Shown here: positions 1 to 6,050 of the stretch, piece after piece | How the letters are laid out: every line of letters starts with the position of its first letter | How positions within the stretch are numbered: position 1 is the first letter of the stretch | Origin: Bacteroidota bacterium | Lineage (GTDB): Bacteria; Bacteroidota; Bacteroidia; Flavobacteriales; Flavobacteriaceae | Length of the DNA: 7,304 nucleotides | Assembly (NCBI GenBank): GCA_023427845.1 | Contig: JAEYZX010000148.1 | Coordinates: 1-7,304 of the forward strand | Reading direction: 5' to 3' | Program-made: the position numbers and the translations under genes | Notes under the pieces: model-generated | The model's input: the letters and a program-made list of their open reading frames with translations, nothing else | What the model was told of the DNA's origin: nothing | Database searches by the model: none

Positions 1-1
1 G

Positions 2-238
2 TTTATGACTGCTCATAAAATGAAGACGCCAATATTGCTGATTCATGGCGAGGCCGATAATAATCCGGGGACCTTTACGCTGCAAACCGAGCGCTATTTC
101 CAGGCATTGAAAGGGTTGGGAGCGCCGGCGCGAATGGTGATTTTGCCAAAAGAGTCGCACGGATATGCGGCCAAAGACAACATCCTGCATCTGTTATGGG
201 AGCAGGATCAGTTTCTTGAAAAATATCTAAAAAACTAA
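2..238 (+). CDS. S9 family (prolyl oligopeptidase-type) serine peptidase, C-terminal fragment
   Basis: This is the last part of a gene that starts before the window; the reading frame is open from base 2 (codon TTT) to the TAA at 236-238. The translated end fits the C-terminal part of the alpha/beta-hydrolase domain of S9 peptidases. It shows the strand KTPILLIHGEADNN, whose Asp in GEADN is in the place of the catalytic acid, then a helix (TERYFQALKGLGAPARMVIL), then ESHGY, whose His is in the place of the catalytic base. The nucleophile serine (GxSxGG) would lie upstream and cannot be seen. Family members cleave peptides, often after proline or glutamate, and many are exported; the N-terminal propeller and any signal peptide are outside the window. 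The internal ATG at base 5 is very unlikely to be the true start, because a protein this short would lack most of the fold. A terminator follows 22 bases after the stop. The family is confident; substrate and subfamily are open. Confidence 0.88.
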   Translation, partial: FMTAHKMKTPILLIHGEADNNPGTFTLQTERYFQALKGLGAPARMVILPKESHGYAAKDNILHLLWEQDQFLEKYLKN

Positions 239-260
239 ATATGTGGTTAGTTAATTTTAG

Positions 261-294
261 GAGCCCCGAAGAAATTCGGGGTTCTTTTTTTTTT
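261..294 (+). terminator. Rho-independent terminator after the S9 peptidase gene
   Basis: A 10-bp stem (GAGCCCCGAA at 261-270 with TTCGGGGTTC at 275-284, one G-U pair) closes a GAAA tetraloop and is followed directly by ten T residues (285-294). It ends the plus-strand peptidase transcript. On the minus strand the hairpin is followed only by CTAAAATTAA, so it is at best a weak terminator for the ABC gene that converges on it. Confidence 0.92.
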
Positions 295-351
295 CATAAA
301 GTCAATAATGAACTTTGATAATTTATAGAAAATCCCTAATGTGTTTAACGG

Positions 352-1290
352 TTATTTTTTTACAGCAAGATTTATTGTAGTACCAGTTTCGATTTTATAA
401 TCATTTTCAAAAAACAGTGGTCCGAATTCGGATTCGGCTTCCATCAAATATCGGCTTCCGCGGAAATAACTACCAACAACCACGGCGCTTATTCCTTTTT
501 CCGCAAGTTTCAACTGGTGCGGATAGAGCAATTGGATTTCGTTTGATGATGCACCAAAAAAGGAAGTCGGAATCTCATTCACCTCATCAAATAATGCTGC
601 AACATAGCGGGATTGCGGATTGTCATATATAAACGCAGTTGGTCCGGCAGCCACGATTTCACCTTTGCACATCGCCACGACTTCATTGGCATAAGGCAAA
701 AAATCATTGGTGTCGTGCGTCGCAATAATGCATGTAATGGATTGTTGCTTTAAATAGGAAAATAAATTTCGTCGCAACGGATTCGCATTAAAAGCATCGA
801 TCTGGCTAAACGGTTCGTCGAGAAGCAGCATTTTAGGTTCAAGTGCAAGCGCTTTTGCCAACGCCACCCGTTGTTGCTGACCGCCACTCAGGAATTTCGG
901 TTTCACGTTTGCGTATTCCAACATGCCGACCATCTCCAGTAGTTCGGAAGTACGGCGTTGCTTTTCATCTTTACGGCTGTTCGAGAGAAATTTTCCGACG
1001 TTTTCACTGACAGTGCTGAAAGGCATCAAACCAAAATCCTGCGCGAGATATTTTATGTAATCTTCACCAGGAATAAGATTGAATTTGGGTCCGAGGATGA
1101 GATGTCCGTTGTAAATGATTTCACCCTCGGCAAGATCGTGCTGTCCATAAATCAATTTAAGCAAAGTGCTTTTTCCGGACCCGCTTTCGCCGATAAATGC
1201 AACAGTGGATCCCTGGGGAATATTCAAGTTGATTCCATTAAGAATTTGCTTGTCGCCGTACGAGAATGATATGTTTTTGATTTCAAGCAT
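352..1290 (-). CDS. ABC transporter ATP-binding protein (orphan ATPase with C-terminal extension)
   Basis: The 312-residue cytoplasmic ATPase subunit has every ABC motif intact: Walker A GESGSGKST (34-42), Q-loop Gln84 in LAQDFGLMP, signature LSGGQQQR (134-141), Walker B MLLLDEP (154-160), a D-loop of sequence SQID (162-165), and the H-loop His192 in ATHD. The nucleotide-binding domain takes up about residues 1-230. Roughly 80 further residues follow, where PotA/MalK/FbpC-type importer ATPases carry a TOBE-like regulatory domain; I cannot confirm that fold by eye. Together these suggest the ATPase of an importer-like system, but no permease or binding-protein gene lies in the window, so partner and substrate are unknown. 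It starts 70 bases past the OmpA-type gene on the same strand, beyond that gene's terminator. No clear Shine-Dalgarno precedes the ATG, which is the only plausible start because the domain begins at residue 2 (LEIKNISFSYG). Its transcript may arise by readthrough or from a promoter in the T-tract. No clear terminator of its own was found. Confidence 0.93.
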   Translation of the reverse strand: MLEIKNISFSYGDKQILNGINLNIPQGSTVAFIGESGSGKSTLLKLIYGQHDLAEGEIIYNGHLILGPKFNLIPGEDYIKYLAQDFGLMPFSTVSENVGKFLSNSRKDEKQRRTSELLEMVGMLEYANVKPKFLSGGQQQRVALAKALALEPKMLLLDEPFSQIDAFNANPLRRNLFSYLKQQSITCIIATHDTNDFLPYANEVVAMCKGEIVAAGPTAFIYDNPQSRYVAALFDEVNEIPTSFFGASSNEIQLLYPHQLKLAEKGISAVVVGSYFRGSRYLMEAESEFGPLFFENDYKIETGTTINLAVKK

Positions 1291-1311
1291 AATTTTGAAT
1301 TGCGGGCAGAC

Positions 1312-1340
1312 AAAAAAAAAGCCGCTTCAATTGAAGCAGC
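1312..1340 (-). terminator. Terminator of the lipocalin-OmpA lipoprotein operon
   Basis: Read on the minus strand, GCTGCTTC-AATT-GAAGCGGC forms an 8-bp stem with one G-U pair (plus positions 1321-1340), followed by nine U residues (the A-run at plus 1312-1320). It begins 20 bases after the stop of the OmpA-type gene. The other flank is TTTTTC on the plus strand, but no plus-strand gene needs it. The U-tract ends 21 bases before the ABC ATPase start codon. Confidence 0.85.
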
Positions 1341-1360
1341 TTTTTCTTGAACATGGTAGA

Positions 1361-2050
1361 TTAATTTTGTTTTTGAGCCTCTTCGACCATTTTGGCGTTC
1401 GCCGTAATCGCAAATTCGACACGTCGGTTTTCGCTTCGGCCTTCAGGTGTATCATTGGAAGCAATAGGATCGGCGATTCCCAAACCTGTAGTTGTAAAAC
1501 GATTTGAGGAAATGCCTTTTGAAACTAAATAATCCCGTACAGAAGATGCTCTTTGCTGCGATAATGTGAGGTTATAGTCGGCCGGCCCGGTACTATCGGT
1601 ATATCCAAAAATCTGGATGTCGGTTTCACTGTATTCCTGGAAAACAGGAACCAATTTGTCTAAGTTTGCCTTGGCGGTACTTGTCAACGTTGATTTATTT
1701 GTGTCGAAACGAACAGCATTTTCCTTAAGCGTCAGTTTGATTCCTTCGCCTACCCTTTCGACTTCGGCACCTGGAACCGCGTTATCGATCTCACGGGCCT
1801 GTTTGTCCATCTGATTACCGATTACTCCACCGGCAACCCCGCCTACGACTCCGCCGAGAACAGCGCCAAGAGCGCCCTTCCCACCTTTACCTGCATTGTT
1901 TCCGATTACACCACCAATGATGGCACCACTTGCGGCACCTATTGCAGCGCCCCTTTGGGTCTTATTTGTATTCTTTACAGCCTCACATCCGGTGAAAACC
2001 GAACCTGTGGTAAATAGTAAGGCAATAATAAAAATTGATATCTTTTTCAT
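1361..2050 (-). CDS. OmpA-family lipoprotein with glycine-zipper region
   Basis: The 229-residue protein probably ties the outer membrane to peptidoglycan. Residues 1-21 are a lipoprotein signal peptide (MKK, hydrophobic core, FTG before Cys22), so the mature protein should be lipid-anchored through Cys22. Residues 34-80 are rich in glycine with repeated GxxxG spacing (GAAIGAASGAIIGGVIG and similar runs), a glycine-zipper segment that may pack in or on the membrane. The C-terminal OmpA-like domain covers about 104-215 and includes IFGYTDSTG, YNLTLSQQRASSV and SENRRVEF. Asp152 and Arg167 fall at the positions that bind diaminopimelate in characterised OmpA domains, so peptidoglycan binding looks intact. 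There is no N-terminal beta-barrel. It lies 10 bases after the lipocalin-like lipoprotein gene, in the same operon, and is closed by its own terminator. The start is set by the signal peptide. Family confidence is high; its particular envelope role is inferred. Confidence 0.94.
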   Translation of the reverse strand: MKKISIFIIALLFTTGSVFTGCEAVKNTNKTQRGAAIGAASGAIIGGVIGNNAGKGGKGALGAVLGGVVGGVAGGVIGNQMDKQAREIDNAVPGAEVERVGEGIKLTLKENAVRFDTNKSTLTSTAKANLDKLVPVFQEYSETDIQIFGYTDSTGPADYNLTLSQQRASSVRDYLVSKGISSNRFTTTGLGIADPIASNDTPEGRSENRRVEFAITANAKMVEEAQKQN

Positions 2051-2060
2051 GGTATTTTAT

Positions 2061-2537
2061 TTAGTTAACTTTTTGAAATTGGTAAACGACATCGGTGTTT
2101 TTCCCGCCAACATTGATGCGGTCTACGAGTTGGAATGAATTTTCAGATTGATTCGCAACATTAAGGACATAGCCGTCACGTACTTTACGCGCTTTTTCAC
2201 CTGCATTCAGGATCTTCAGTACAAACTGCCCGTCGCGGTTCACAAACCAGGTAATGGGTGAACTAAAAGCAGCGCATCCCGGTTTTGTGATCGACATCTC
2301 ACCTTTATTGTTATTTGAAATCAGTTTCCAGGTGCTGCCCTCAAAACATTTCGAGTCGGCCAGCTCGAAAGAATTTACTGTAATTACATCGGAACCAGGA
2401 TAGCTGACAGAGCTGAGCACCCAGTTTCCTTTCATGTCGACCTGAGAATTGCGGTCGAGTTTGGTTGTAGTGGCGGAATTTGATTTGCATGCAAAAAGCA
2501 ATACAGCCAAAATTCCGCTTAAAATTAATTTTTTCAT
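2061..2537 (-). CDS. Lipocalin-like family lipoprotein
   Basis: The 158-residue protein has a lipoprotein signal peptide: MKK, a hydrophobic stretch, then LFA before Cys17, the predicted lipidated residue. After a Ser/Thr/Asn-rich linker, residues 36-42 (KGNWVLS) contain the Gly-x-Trp motif that opens the first strand of lipocalin folds. The rest alternates in a beta-strand pattern: SSVSYPG, STWKLISN, ITWFVNRDGQFVLKIL, GYVLNVAN, SFQLVDRI and DVVYQFQKV. Cys64 and Cys88 could form a disulfide in the periplasm. This resembles the small lipocalin-like lipoproteins common in Flavobacteria, whose ligands are generally unknown; no ligand can be read from the sequence. It is the first gene of a two-gene unit with the OmpA-type lipoprotein 10 bases downstream, which points to a joint role in the outer envelope. 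A -7 promoter match lies 27 bases ahead of the start. The fold assignment is fairly sure and the function is not. Confidence 0.85.
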   Translation of the reverse strand: MKKLILSGILAVLLFACKSNSATTTKLDRNSQVDMKGNWVLSSVSYPGSDVITVNSFELADSKCFEGSTWKLISNNNKGEMSITKPGCAAFSSPITWFVNRDGQFVLKILNAGEKARKVRDGYVLNVANQSENSFQLVDRINVGGKNTDVVYQFQKVN

Positions 2538-2564
2538 GCTATTGGGGTTTATAAGTTACCATAA

Positions 2565-2572
2565 CAAATATA
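2565..2572 (-). promoter_or_regulatory. Candidate -7 promoter element for the lipocalin-OmpA operon
   Basis: The minus strand reads TATATTTG, a full match to the Bacteroidota -7 consensus TAnnTTTG, 27 bases before the ATG of the lipocalin-like gene. No clear TTG -33 element is seen 17-23 bases further upstream. The predicted leader is about 20 bases, rich in A and without a Shine-Dalgarno sequence, as is usual in this phylum. Confidence 0.5.
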
Positions 2573-2636
2573 CAATCGAAACATGCGAAGTGTTAAAAAA
2601 CGCCTTTTATTTGACTTAAAATTAACATCCGCCATT

Positions 2637-2669
2637 TTGTCACATTTAATCGCAATGGTATCTTATTTG
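2637..2669 (+). promoter_or_regulatory. Candidate htpG promoter
   Basis: A TTG (2637-2639) and CTTATTTG (2662-2669) are separated by 22 bases, within the spacing reported for flavobacterial promoters (TTG-N17-23-TAnnTTTG). The -7 element departs from consensus in its first two bases (CT for TA). The predicted leader would be about 45 bases and ends in an A-rich stretch before the ATG. I see no classical sigma-32 heat-shock promoter or CIRCE-type inverted repeat here, so the sequence itself does not show heat control. Confidence 0.35.
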
Positions 2670-2718
2670 TCTTAGTCGGCGAAACGATAAAAATCATCAA
2701 TAAATAAAAATCAATACT

Positions 2719-4605
2719 ATGACAACAGGAAAAATTAATGTTTCTGTAGAAAACATCTTTCCACTGATCAAAAAATTCTTGTACAGCGATCACGAAATTT
2801 TCCTTCGCGAATTGGTTTCTAATGCAACCGACGCTACATTAAAACTCAAACATCTCACCAGTATTGGCGAGGTAAAGACCGAATACGGCAATCCGATCAT
2901 TGAAGTTAAGATCGATAAGGAAGGAAAGAAGCTGCACATCATCGACCAGGGTATTGGAATGACGATGGAGGAAGTTGAAAAGTACATCAATGAAGTTGCT
3001 TTTTCAGGTGCGGAAGAATTTCTCGATAAGTATAAAGACACTGTTAAAGATGCGGGAATAATCGGACATTTTGGTCTTGGTTTCTATTCGGCATTCATGG
3101 TTGCCGACAAGGTTGAGATCATCACCAAATCGTTTAAGGATGAACCGGCGGCGCATTGGACATGTGACGGAAGCCCCGAGTTCACGCTGCAACCGGCTGA
3201 CAAGCAAGATCGCGGAACCGAAATCATCCTTCACATAGCAGAAGATTCATTGGAATTTTTGGAAAAGAACCGCATCAGTTCATTGCTGCAGAAGTATAAT
3301 AAGTTTATGCCGGTGCCGATTAAATTCGGGACCAAAACCGAAACACTTCCTAAGCCGGATGACGCACCGGAAGATTATAAGGCAGAAACGATTGAAGTCG
3401 ACAACATCATCAACAACCCAAATCCTGCATGGACGAAGCAGCCAAGCGATTTAAGCGATGAAGATTACAAAAATTTTTACCGTGAGCTTTATCCGATGCA
3501 ATTTGATGAGCCGTTGTTCAATATTCACCTGAATGTTGATTATCCGTTCAATTTGACGGGAATTTTGTACTTCCCAAAAATGTCGGCCGACCTGCAGATC
3601 CAAAAGGATAAAATCCAGCTTTATCAAAATCAGGTGTATGTAACCGATAATGTTGAAGGAATCGTACCTGAATTTTTGACGATGCTTAAAGGAGTGATCG
3701 ATTCGCCCGACATTCCGCTGAACGTTTCAAGATCGTACCTTCAGGCTGATGGTGCGGTAAAGAAAATATCGAATTACATCACACGGAAAGTCGCCGACAA
3801 ACTCAAGTCGCTTTTCACTGAAAATCGTGAGGATTTCGAACAAAAATGGAACGACATCAAGATCGTACTGGAATACGGAATGCTGTCGGAGCCGAAATTC
3901 TACGAAAAAGCCGGTGCGTTCACACTATACCCTACAGTCGACGGGAAGTTCCATACACTTGATGAACTTAAAGAAAACCTGAAAGAAAAACAAACCGACA
4001 AAGACGAGAAACTGGTATTGCTTTATGCATCGAACAAAGATGCGCAGCACAGCTACATCGAATCGGCCAAAGCCAAAGGTTATGAAGTTTTATTGCTCGA
4101 TTCACCTATCATTTCGCACCTGATCCAAAAATTGGAAAGTGACAATGAGAAGTTATCGTTTGTAAGGGTCGACTCCGATCATATCGACAATCTTATAAAA
4201 AAGGAAGATGCCGCGATTTCAAAACTTTCGGATGATGAAAAAGAGAAACTTAAAACAGTTGTCGAGACCATCGTCCCAAAAACCAATTATTCAGTGCAAC
4301 TGGAGGCATTAGACAGCACTGCGTCGCCATTCATCATCACGCAGCCAGAAATTATGCGAAGGATGAAAGAGATGAGCCAAACCGGCGGCGGCGGAATGTT
4401 TGGAATGGGGAACTTCCCTGAAATGTACAACCTGGTGGTGAATACGAATTCGGAACTTGCAACAAGCATCCTAAATACCGAAGATAAGACGCACCAGGAA
4501 CACCTTGTAAAACAGGCGCTCGATCTTGCTAAATTATCGCAGAACCTACTCAAAGGAGAAGAATTGACCGCATTCGTGAAACGAAGTTTTGAATTGATTA
4601 AATAA
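2719..4605 (+). CDS. htpG: Molecular chaperone HtpG (bacterial Hsp90)
   Basis: The 628-residue protein is the cytosolic, ATP-driven Hsp90 dimer that helps fold client proteins with the DnaK system. The N-terminal GHKL ATPase domain is complete. The FLRELVSNATDA helix (28-39) holds catalytic Glu31 and the Mg-binding Asn35; DQGIGM (76-81) holds the adenine-contacting Asp76; the lid and glycine motif IGHFGLGFYS are at 115-124; GTEI is at 166-169. There is no long charged linker, as expected in bacteria. The middle domain carries the recognisable FNIHLNVDYPFNLTGILYFP and NVSRSYLQ stretches, the latter holding the catalytic-loop Arg. The C-terminal dimerisation domain includes a glycine-methionine loop (TGGGGMFGMGNFPEMYNLVVN) and ends ELIK, without the eukaryotic MEEVD tail. 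The length matches Bacteroidota HtpG. The gene is monocistronic, with its own candidate promoter and terminator. The start is set by the conserved N-terminus, which begins within a few residues of the ATG. No anomalies were seen. Confidence 0.98.
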   Translation: MTTGKINVSVENIFPLIKKFLYSDHEIFLRELVSNATDATLKLKHLTSIGEVKTEYGNPIIEVKIDKEGKKLHIIDQGIGMTMEEVEKYINEVAFSGAEEFLDKYKDTVKDAGIIGHFGLGFYSAFMVADKVEIITKSFKDEPAAHWTCDGSPEFTLQPADKQDRGTEIILHIAEDSLEFLEKNRISSLLQKYNKFMPVPIKFGTKTETLPKPDDAPEDYKAETIEVDNIINNPNPAWTKQPSDLSDEDYKNFYRELYPMQFDEPLFNIHLNVDYPFNLTGILYFPKMSADLQIQKDKIQLYQNQVYVTDNVEGIVPEFLTMLKGVIDSPDIPLNVSRSYLQADGAVKKISNYITRKVADKLKSLFTENREDFEQKWNDIKIVLEYGMLSEPKFYEKAGAFTLYPTVDGKFHTLDELKENLKEKQTDKDEKLVLLYASNKDAQHSYIESAKAKGYEVLLLDSPIISHLIQKLESDNEKLSFVRVDSDHIDNLIKKEDAAISKLSDDEKEKLKTVVETIVPKTNYSVQLEALDSTASPFIITQPEIMRRMKEMSQTGGGGMFGMGNFPEMYNLVVNTNSELATSILNTEDKTHQEHLVKQALDLAKLSQNLLKGEELTAFVKRSFELIK

Positions 4606-4625
4606 GTTTTTGATTGTTGAATAGC

Positions 4626-4655
4626 AAACCCGTGGTGAAAACTGCGGGTTTTTTT
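4626..4655 (+). terminator. Rho-independent terminator after htpG
   Basis: A 7-bp perfect stem (AAACCCG at 4626-4632, CGGGTTT at 4645-4651) encloses a 12-base loop and runs into a T-tract (4649-4655). It lies 20 bases past the htpG stop codon. Confidence 0.8.
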
Positions 4656-4656
4656 A

Positions 4657-4696
4657 TGCGCTCGCCATGCGCCTGTTCGCGCATGCCTCGCGGCAC
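4657..4696 (+). repeat. GC-rich palindromic block, possible REP-like element
   Basis: This 40-base stretch between the htpG terminator and the next gene is roughly 70% GC, well above the surrounding intergenic DNA. It holds a perfect 7-bp inverted repeat, CATGCGC (4666-4672) and GCGCATG (4679-4685), around the loop CTGTTC, plus a direct repeat of ATGCG at 4656 and 4667. No T-tract follows, so it is not a terminator. It could be a copy of an interspersed palindromic repeat or the remains of one; one window cannot show whether it recurs. Confidence 0.35.
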
Positions 4697-4790
4697 CCAA
4701 TTCAAACAAATTATACAACATTTGGGCAACATGCTATAAACCCAGCGGCAGCCGGAAAACTTAAATTTATGGAAACTAAAAGCTACTCTC

Positions 4791-5009
4791 ATGGATCCAG
4801 ATAACCACAAGCCGAAAAACGAAAACACAAATGATCAAAAGACAGCCGACACTGACAAAGCAGGCGATTTCCTCGGTCATGAACACGGCAATGCGATGCC
4901 TGAAAATGAAACGTCGACAGACAAAATTTTGAATCAGGAGGATACCGCATTTAAAAAAAATAAGCCCGGCGCAAATAGTCCGGACGATGGCAACCCGTCT
5001 ATCCATTAA
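4791..5009 (+). CDS. Small hydrophilic, probably disordered hypothetical protein
   Basis: I do not recognise this 72-residue protein. It is almost free of hydrophobic residues and rich in Asn, Asp, Glu, Lys, Thr and Pro, so it should be soluble and largely unstructured. It has no signal peptide, no membrane segment and no cysteine. The middle reads GDFLGHEHGNAMPENE, the part most likely to be a conserved motif if the family is real. Support for a true gene: it is an isolated ORF between two transcription units, a strong terminator follows its stop by 18 bases, and no other gene uses that space. A near-match to the -7 element (TAAATTTA, 4762-4769) precedes it by 21 bases. Hydrophilic small proteins of this sort are often stress-related, but nothing in the sequence shows that here. 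An 11-codon ORF in another frame (ATG at 4769, stop at 4802-4804) overlaps the start and may be chance. Confidence 0.6.
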   Translation: MDPDNHKPKNENTNDQKTADTDKAGDFLGHEHGNAMPENETSTDKILNQEDTAFKKNKPGANSPDDGNPSIH

Positions 5010-5027
5010 AAACATTCGTACCTGAAC

Positions 5028-5068
5028 TGGCCGCAATTACAATTATGTATTTGCGGCCATTTATTTTT
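5028..5068 (+). terminator. Rho-independent terminator after the small hypothetical gene
   Basis: A 9-bp perfect stem, TGGCCGCAA (5028-5036) with TTGCGGCCA (5051-5059), encloses a 14-base AT-rich loop and is followed by TTTATTTTT (5060-5068). It separates the small ORF from the permease gene. An upstream in-frame ATG for the permease (5045) lies in the loop, which argues against that start. Confidence 0.8.
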
Positions 5069-5083
5069 GGCTGCCGAAATGCC

Positions 5084-5091
5084 TATCTTTG
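5084..5091 (+). promoter_or_regulatory. Candidate -7 promoter element for the EamA permease gene
   Basis: TATCTTTG matches the Bacteroidota consensus TAnnTTTG in full, 19 bases before the ATG at 5111. The nearest TTG (5067-5069) is only 14 bases upstream, closer than the usual -33 spacing. Transcription would start about 15 bases before the start codon and after the upstream ATG at 5045, so the element also supports the shorter protein. Confidence 0.55.
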
Positions 5092-5110
5092 CCCGCTTTT
5101 AAAAATTGAA

Positions 5111-6013
5111 ATGGAAAAGAAAAACAACCTGCTCAAAGGCGTGGTATTGGTCGGACTTGGAGCAACGAGCTACGGCATGCTTGCCACTTTTGTCAAGATG
5201 GCATACAATGAAGGTTACACAACAGCCGAAGTCACGACTGCGCAATTCATTTACGGGCTCATTGGAATCCTGCTGATTAATTTATTCCAGAAAAACCGAA
5301 TCGGCGAAAATGTCGTAAAAGCGTCACGCAAAAATATTTTACAATTGATGCTTGCCGGAACCTCACTCGGTTTCACAAGCCTTTTCTATTATTTAGCTGT
5401 AAAGTATATTCCCGTATCGATCGGGATTGTTTTGCTGATGCAGACGGTTTGGATGGGCGTCTTGCTGGAAATGTTGCTCGAAAGAAAACTTCCTTCCAAA
5501 ATCAAAGTCATTTCGGTTGGCGTGGTGCTGATCGGGACCGCACTTGCGACCAATCTCCTATATAACAAAACGCCGCTTGACTGGCGCGGTATTCTGTGGG
5601 GAATGTTGGCTGCTGCTTCGTTTACTACCACAATGTTCACATCAAACCGTGTCGCGCTGAACATCTCCACGTCACAACGCAGCCTTTATATGCTTATGGG
5701 CGGTGCGGTAATTGTTTTCACTTTCGCGTTGATCACACAGGTTACGCCATTTGATTTTGGGATTTTCCTCAAGTGGGGCATCATCCTGGCATTATTCGGT
5801 ACGATAATCCCTCCAATGCTTTTGAATGCTGGGTTTCCGCATACGGGACTCGGGCTCGGGAGCATCGTTTCATCGCTTGAACTTCCGGTCTCGGTAATGA
5901 TGGCTTACGTATTACTGAACGAACCCGTAAATGCGGTACAATGGCTCGGCATTTTATTGATCATAGCGGCAATCGTGATCATGAACCTGAACTTAAAAAA
6001 GAAAACGGCGTAA
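5111..6013 (+). CDS. EamA/DMT-family membrane transporter
   Basis: The 300-residue inner-membrane protein belongs to the drug/metabolite transporter superfamily. It reads as ten hydrophobic helices in two EamA-type halves. In the first half, GTSLGFTSLFYYLAVKYIP (83-101) leads to the MQTVWMGVLLEMLLERKLP segment (110-128). The second half ends with LELPVSVMMAYVLLNEPVNA (256-275) and a last helix, WLGILLIIAAIVIMN, before a Lys-rich tail. The Glu-Arg and Asn-Glu pairs after these helices are the typical EamA half-domain endings. Relatives export amino acids, metabolites or drugs; the substrate cannot be read here. I chose ATG 5111 (MEKKNNLLKG) over the in-frame ATG at 5045 because the longer form would start inside a terminator loop and upstream of the promoter element, and would add a 22-residue tail unlike the family. 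The next gene begins 37 bases later with a promoter element of its own. Confidence 0.9.
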   Translation: MEKKNNLLKGVVLVGLGATSYGMLATFVKMAYNEGYTTAEVTTAQFIYGLIGILLINLFQKNRIGENVVKASRKNILQLMLAGTSLGFTSLFYYLAVKYIPVSIGIVLLMQTVWMGVLLEMLLERKLPSKIKVISVGVVLIGTALATNLLYNKTPLDWRGILWGMLAAASFTTTMFTSNRVALNISTSQRSLYMLMGGAVIVFTFALITQVTPFDFGIFLKWGIILALFGTIIPPMLLNAGFPHTGLGLGSIVSSLELPVSVMMAYVLLNEPVNAVQWLGILLIIAAIVIMNLNLKKKTA

Positions 6014-6025
6014 GACGGATTTTTA

Positions 6026-6033
6026 TACATTTG
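6026..6033 (+). promoter_or_regulatory. Candidate -7 promoter element for the hydroxylase-family gene
   Basis: TACATTTG is a full match to TAnnTTTG, 17 bases before the ATG at 6051 and only 12 bases after the permease stop codon. No clear -33 TTG is seen in the end of the permease gene. No terminator separates the two genes, so readthrough from the permease promoter is also possible. Confidence 0.5.
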
Positions 6034-6050
6034 AAAATAAACAAATTCAA

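Noticed and set aside
298..316. Small inverted repeat (AAAGT/ACTTT) considered as a terminator for the ABC ATPase gene.
   Set aside because: The stem is only 5 bp and AT-rich, so it is too weak to call.
2593..2793. Minus-strand ORF of 66 codons across the divergent intergenic region and the start of htpG.
   Set aside because: It overlaps the conserved htpG N-terminus and both candidate promoters, and its composition looks random.
4769..4804. An 11-codon ORF (METKSYSHGSR) overlapping the start of the small hypothetical gene, which could act as a leader peptide.
   Set aside because: Its ATG overlaps the near-match -7 element, so it would not be transcribed from that promoter. It has no run of regulatory codons or attenuator-like hairpin, and short ORFs like this arise by chance.
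4287..4828. Two overlapping minus-strand ORFs (144 and 76 codons) across the 3' end of htpG and the region after it.
   Set aside because: They run antisense to a well-supported gene, through its terminator and the GC-rich block. Their translations are rich in Cys, Arg and Ser and resemble no family.
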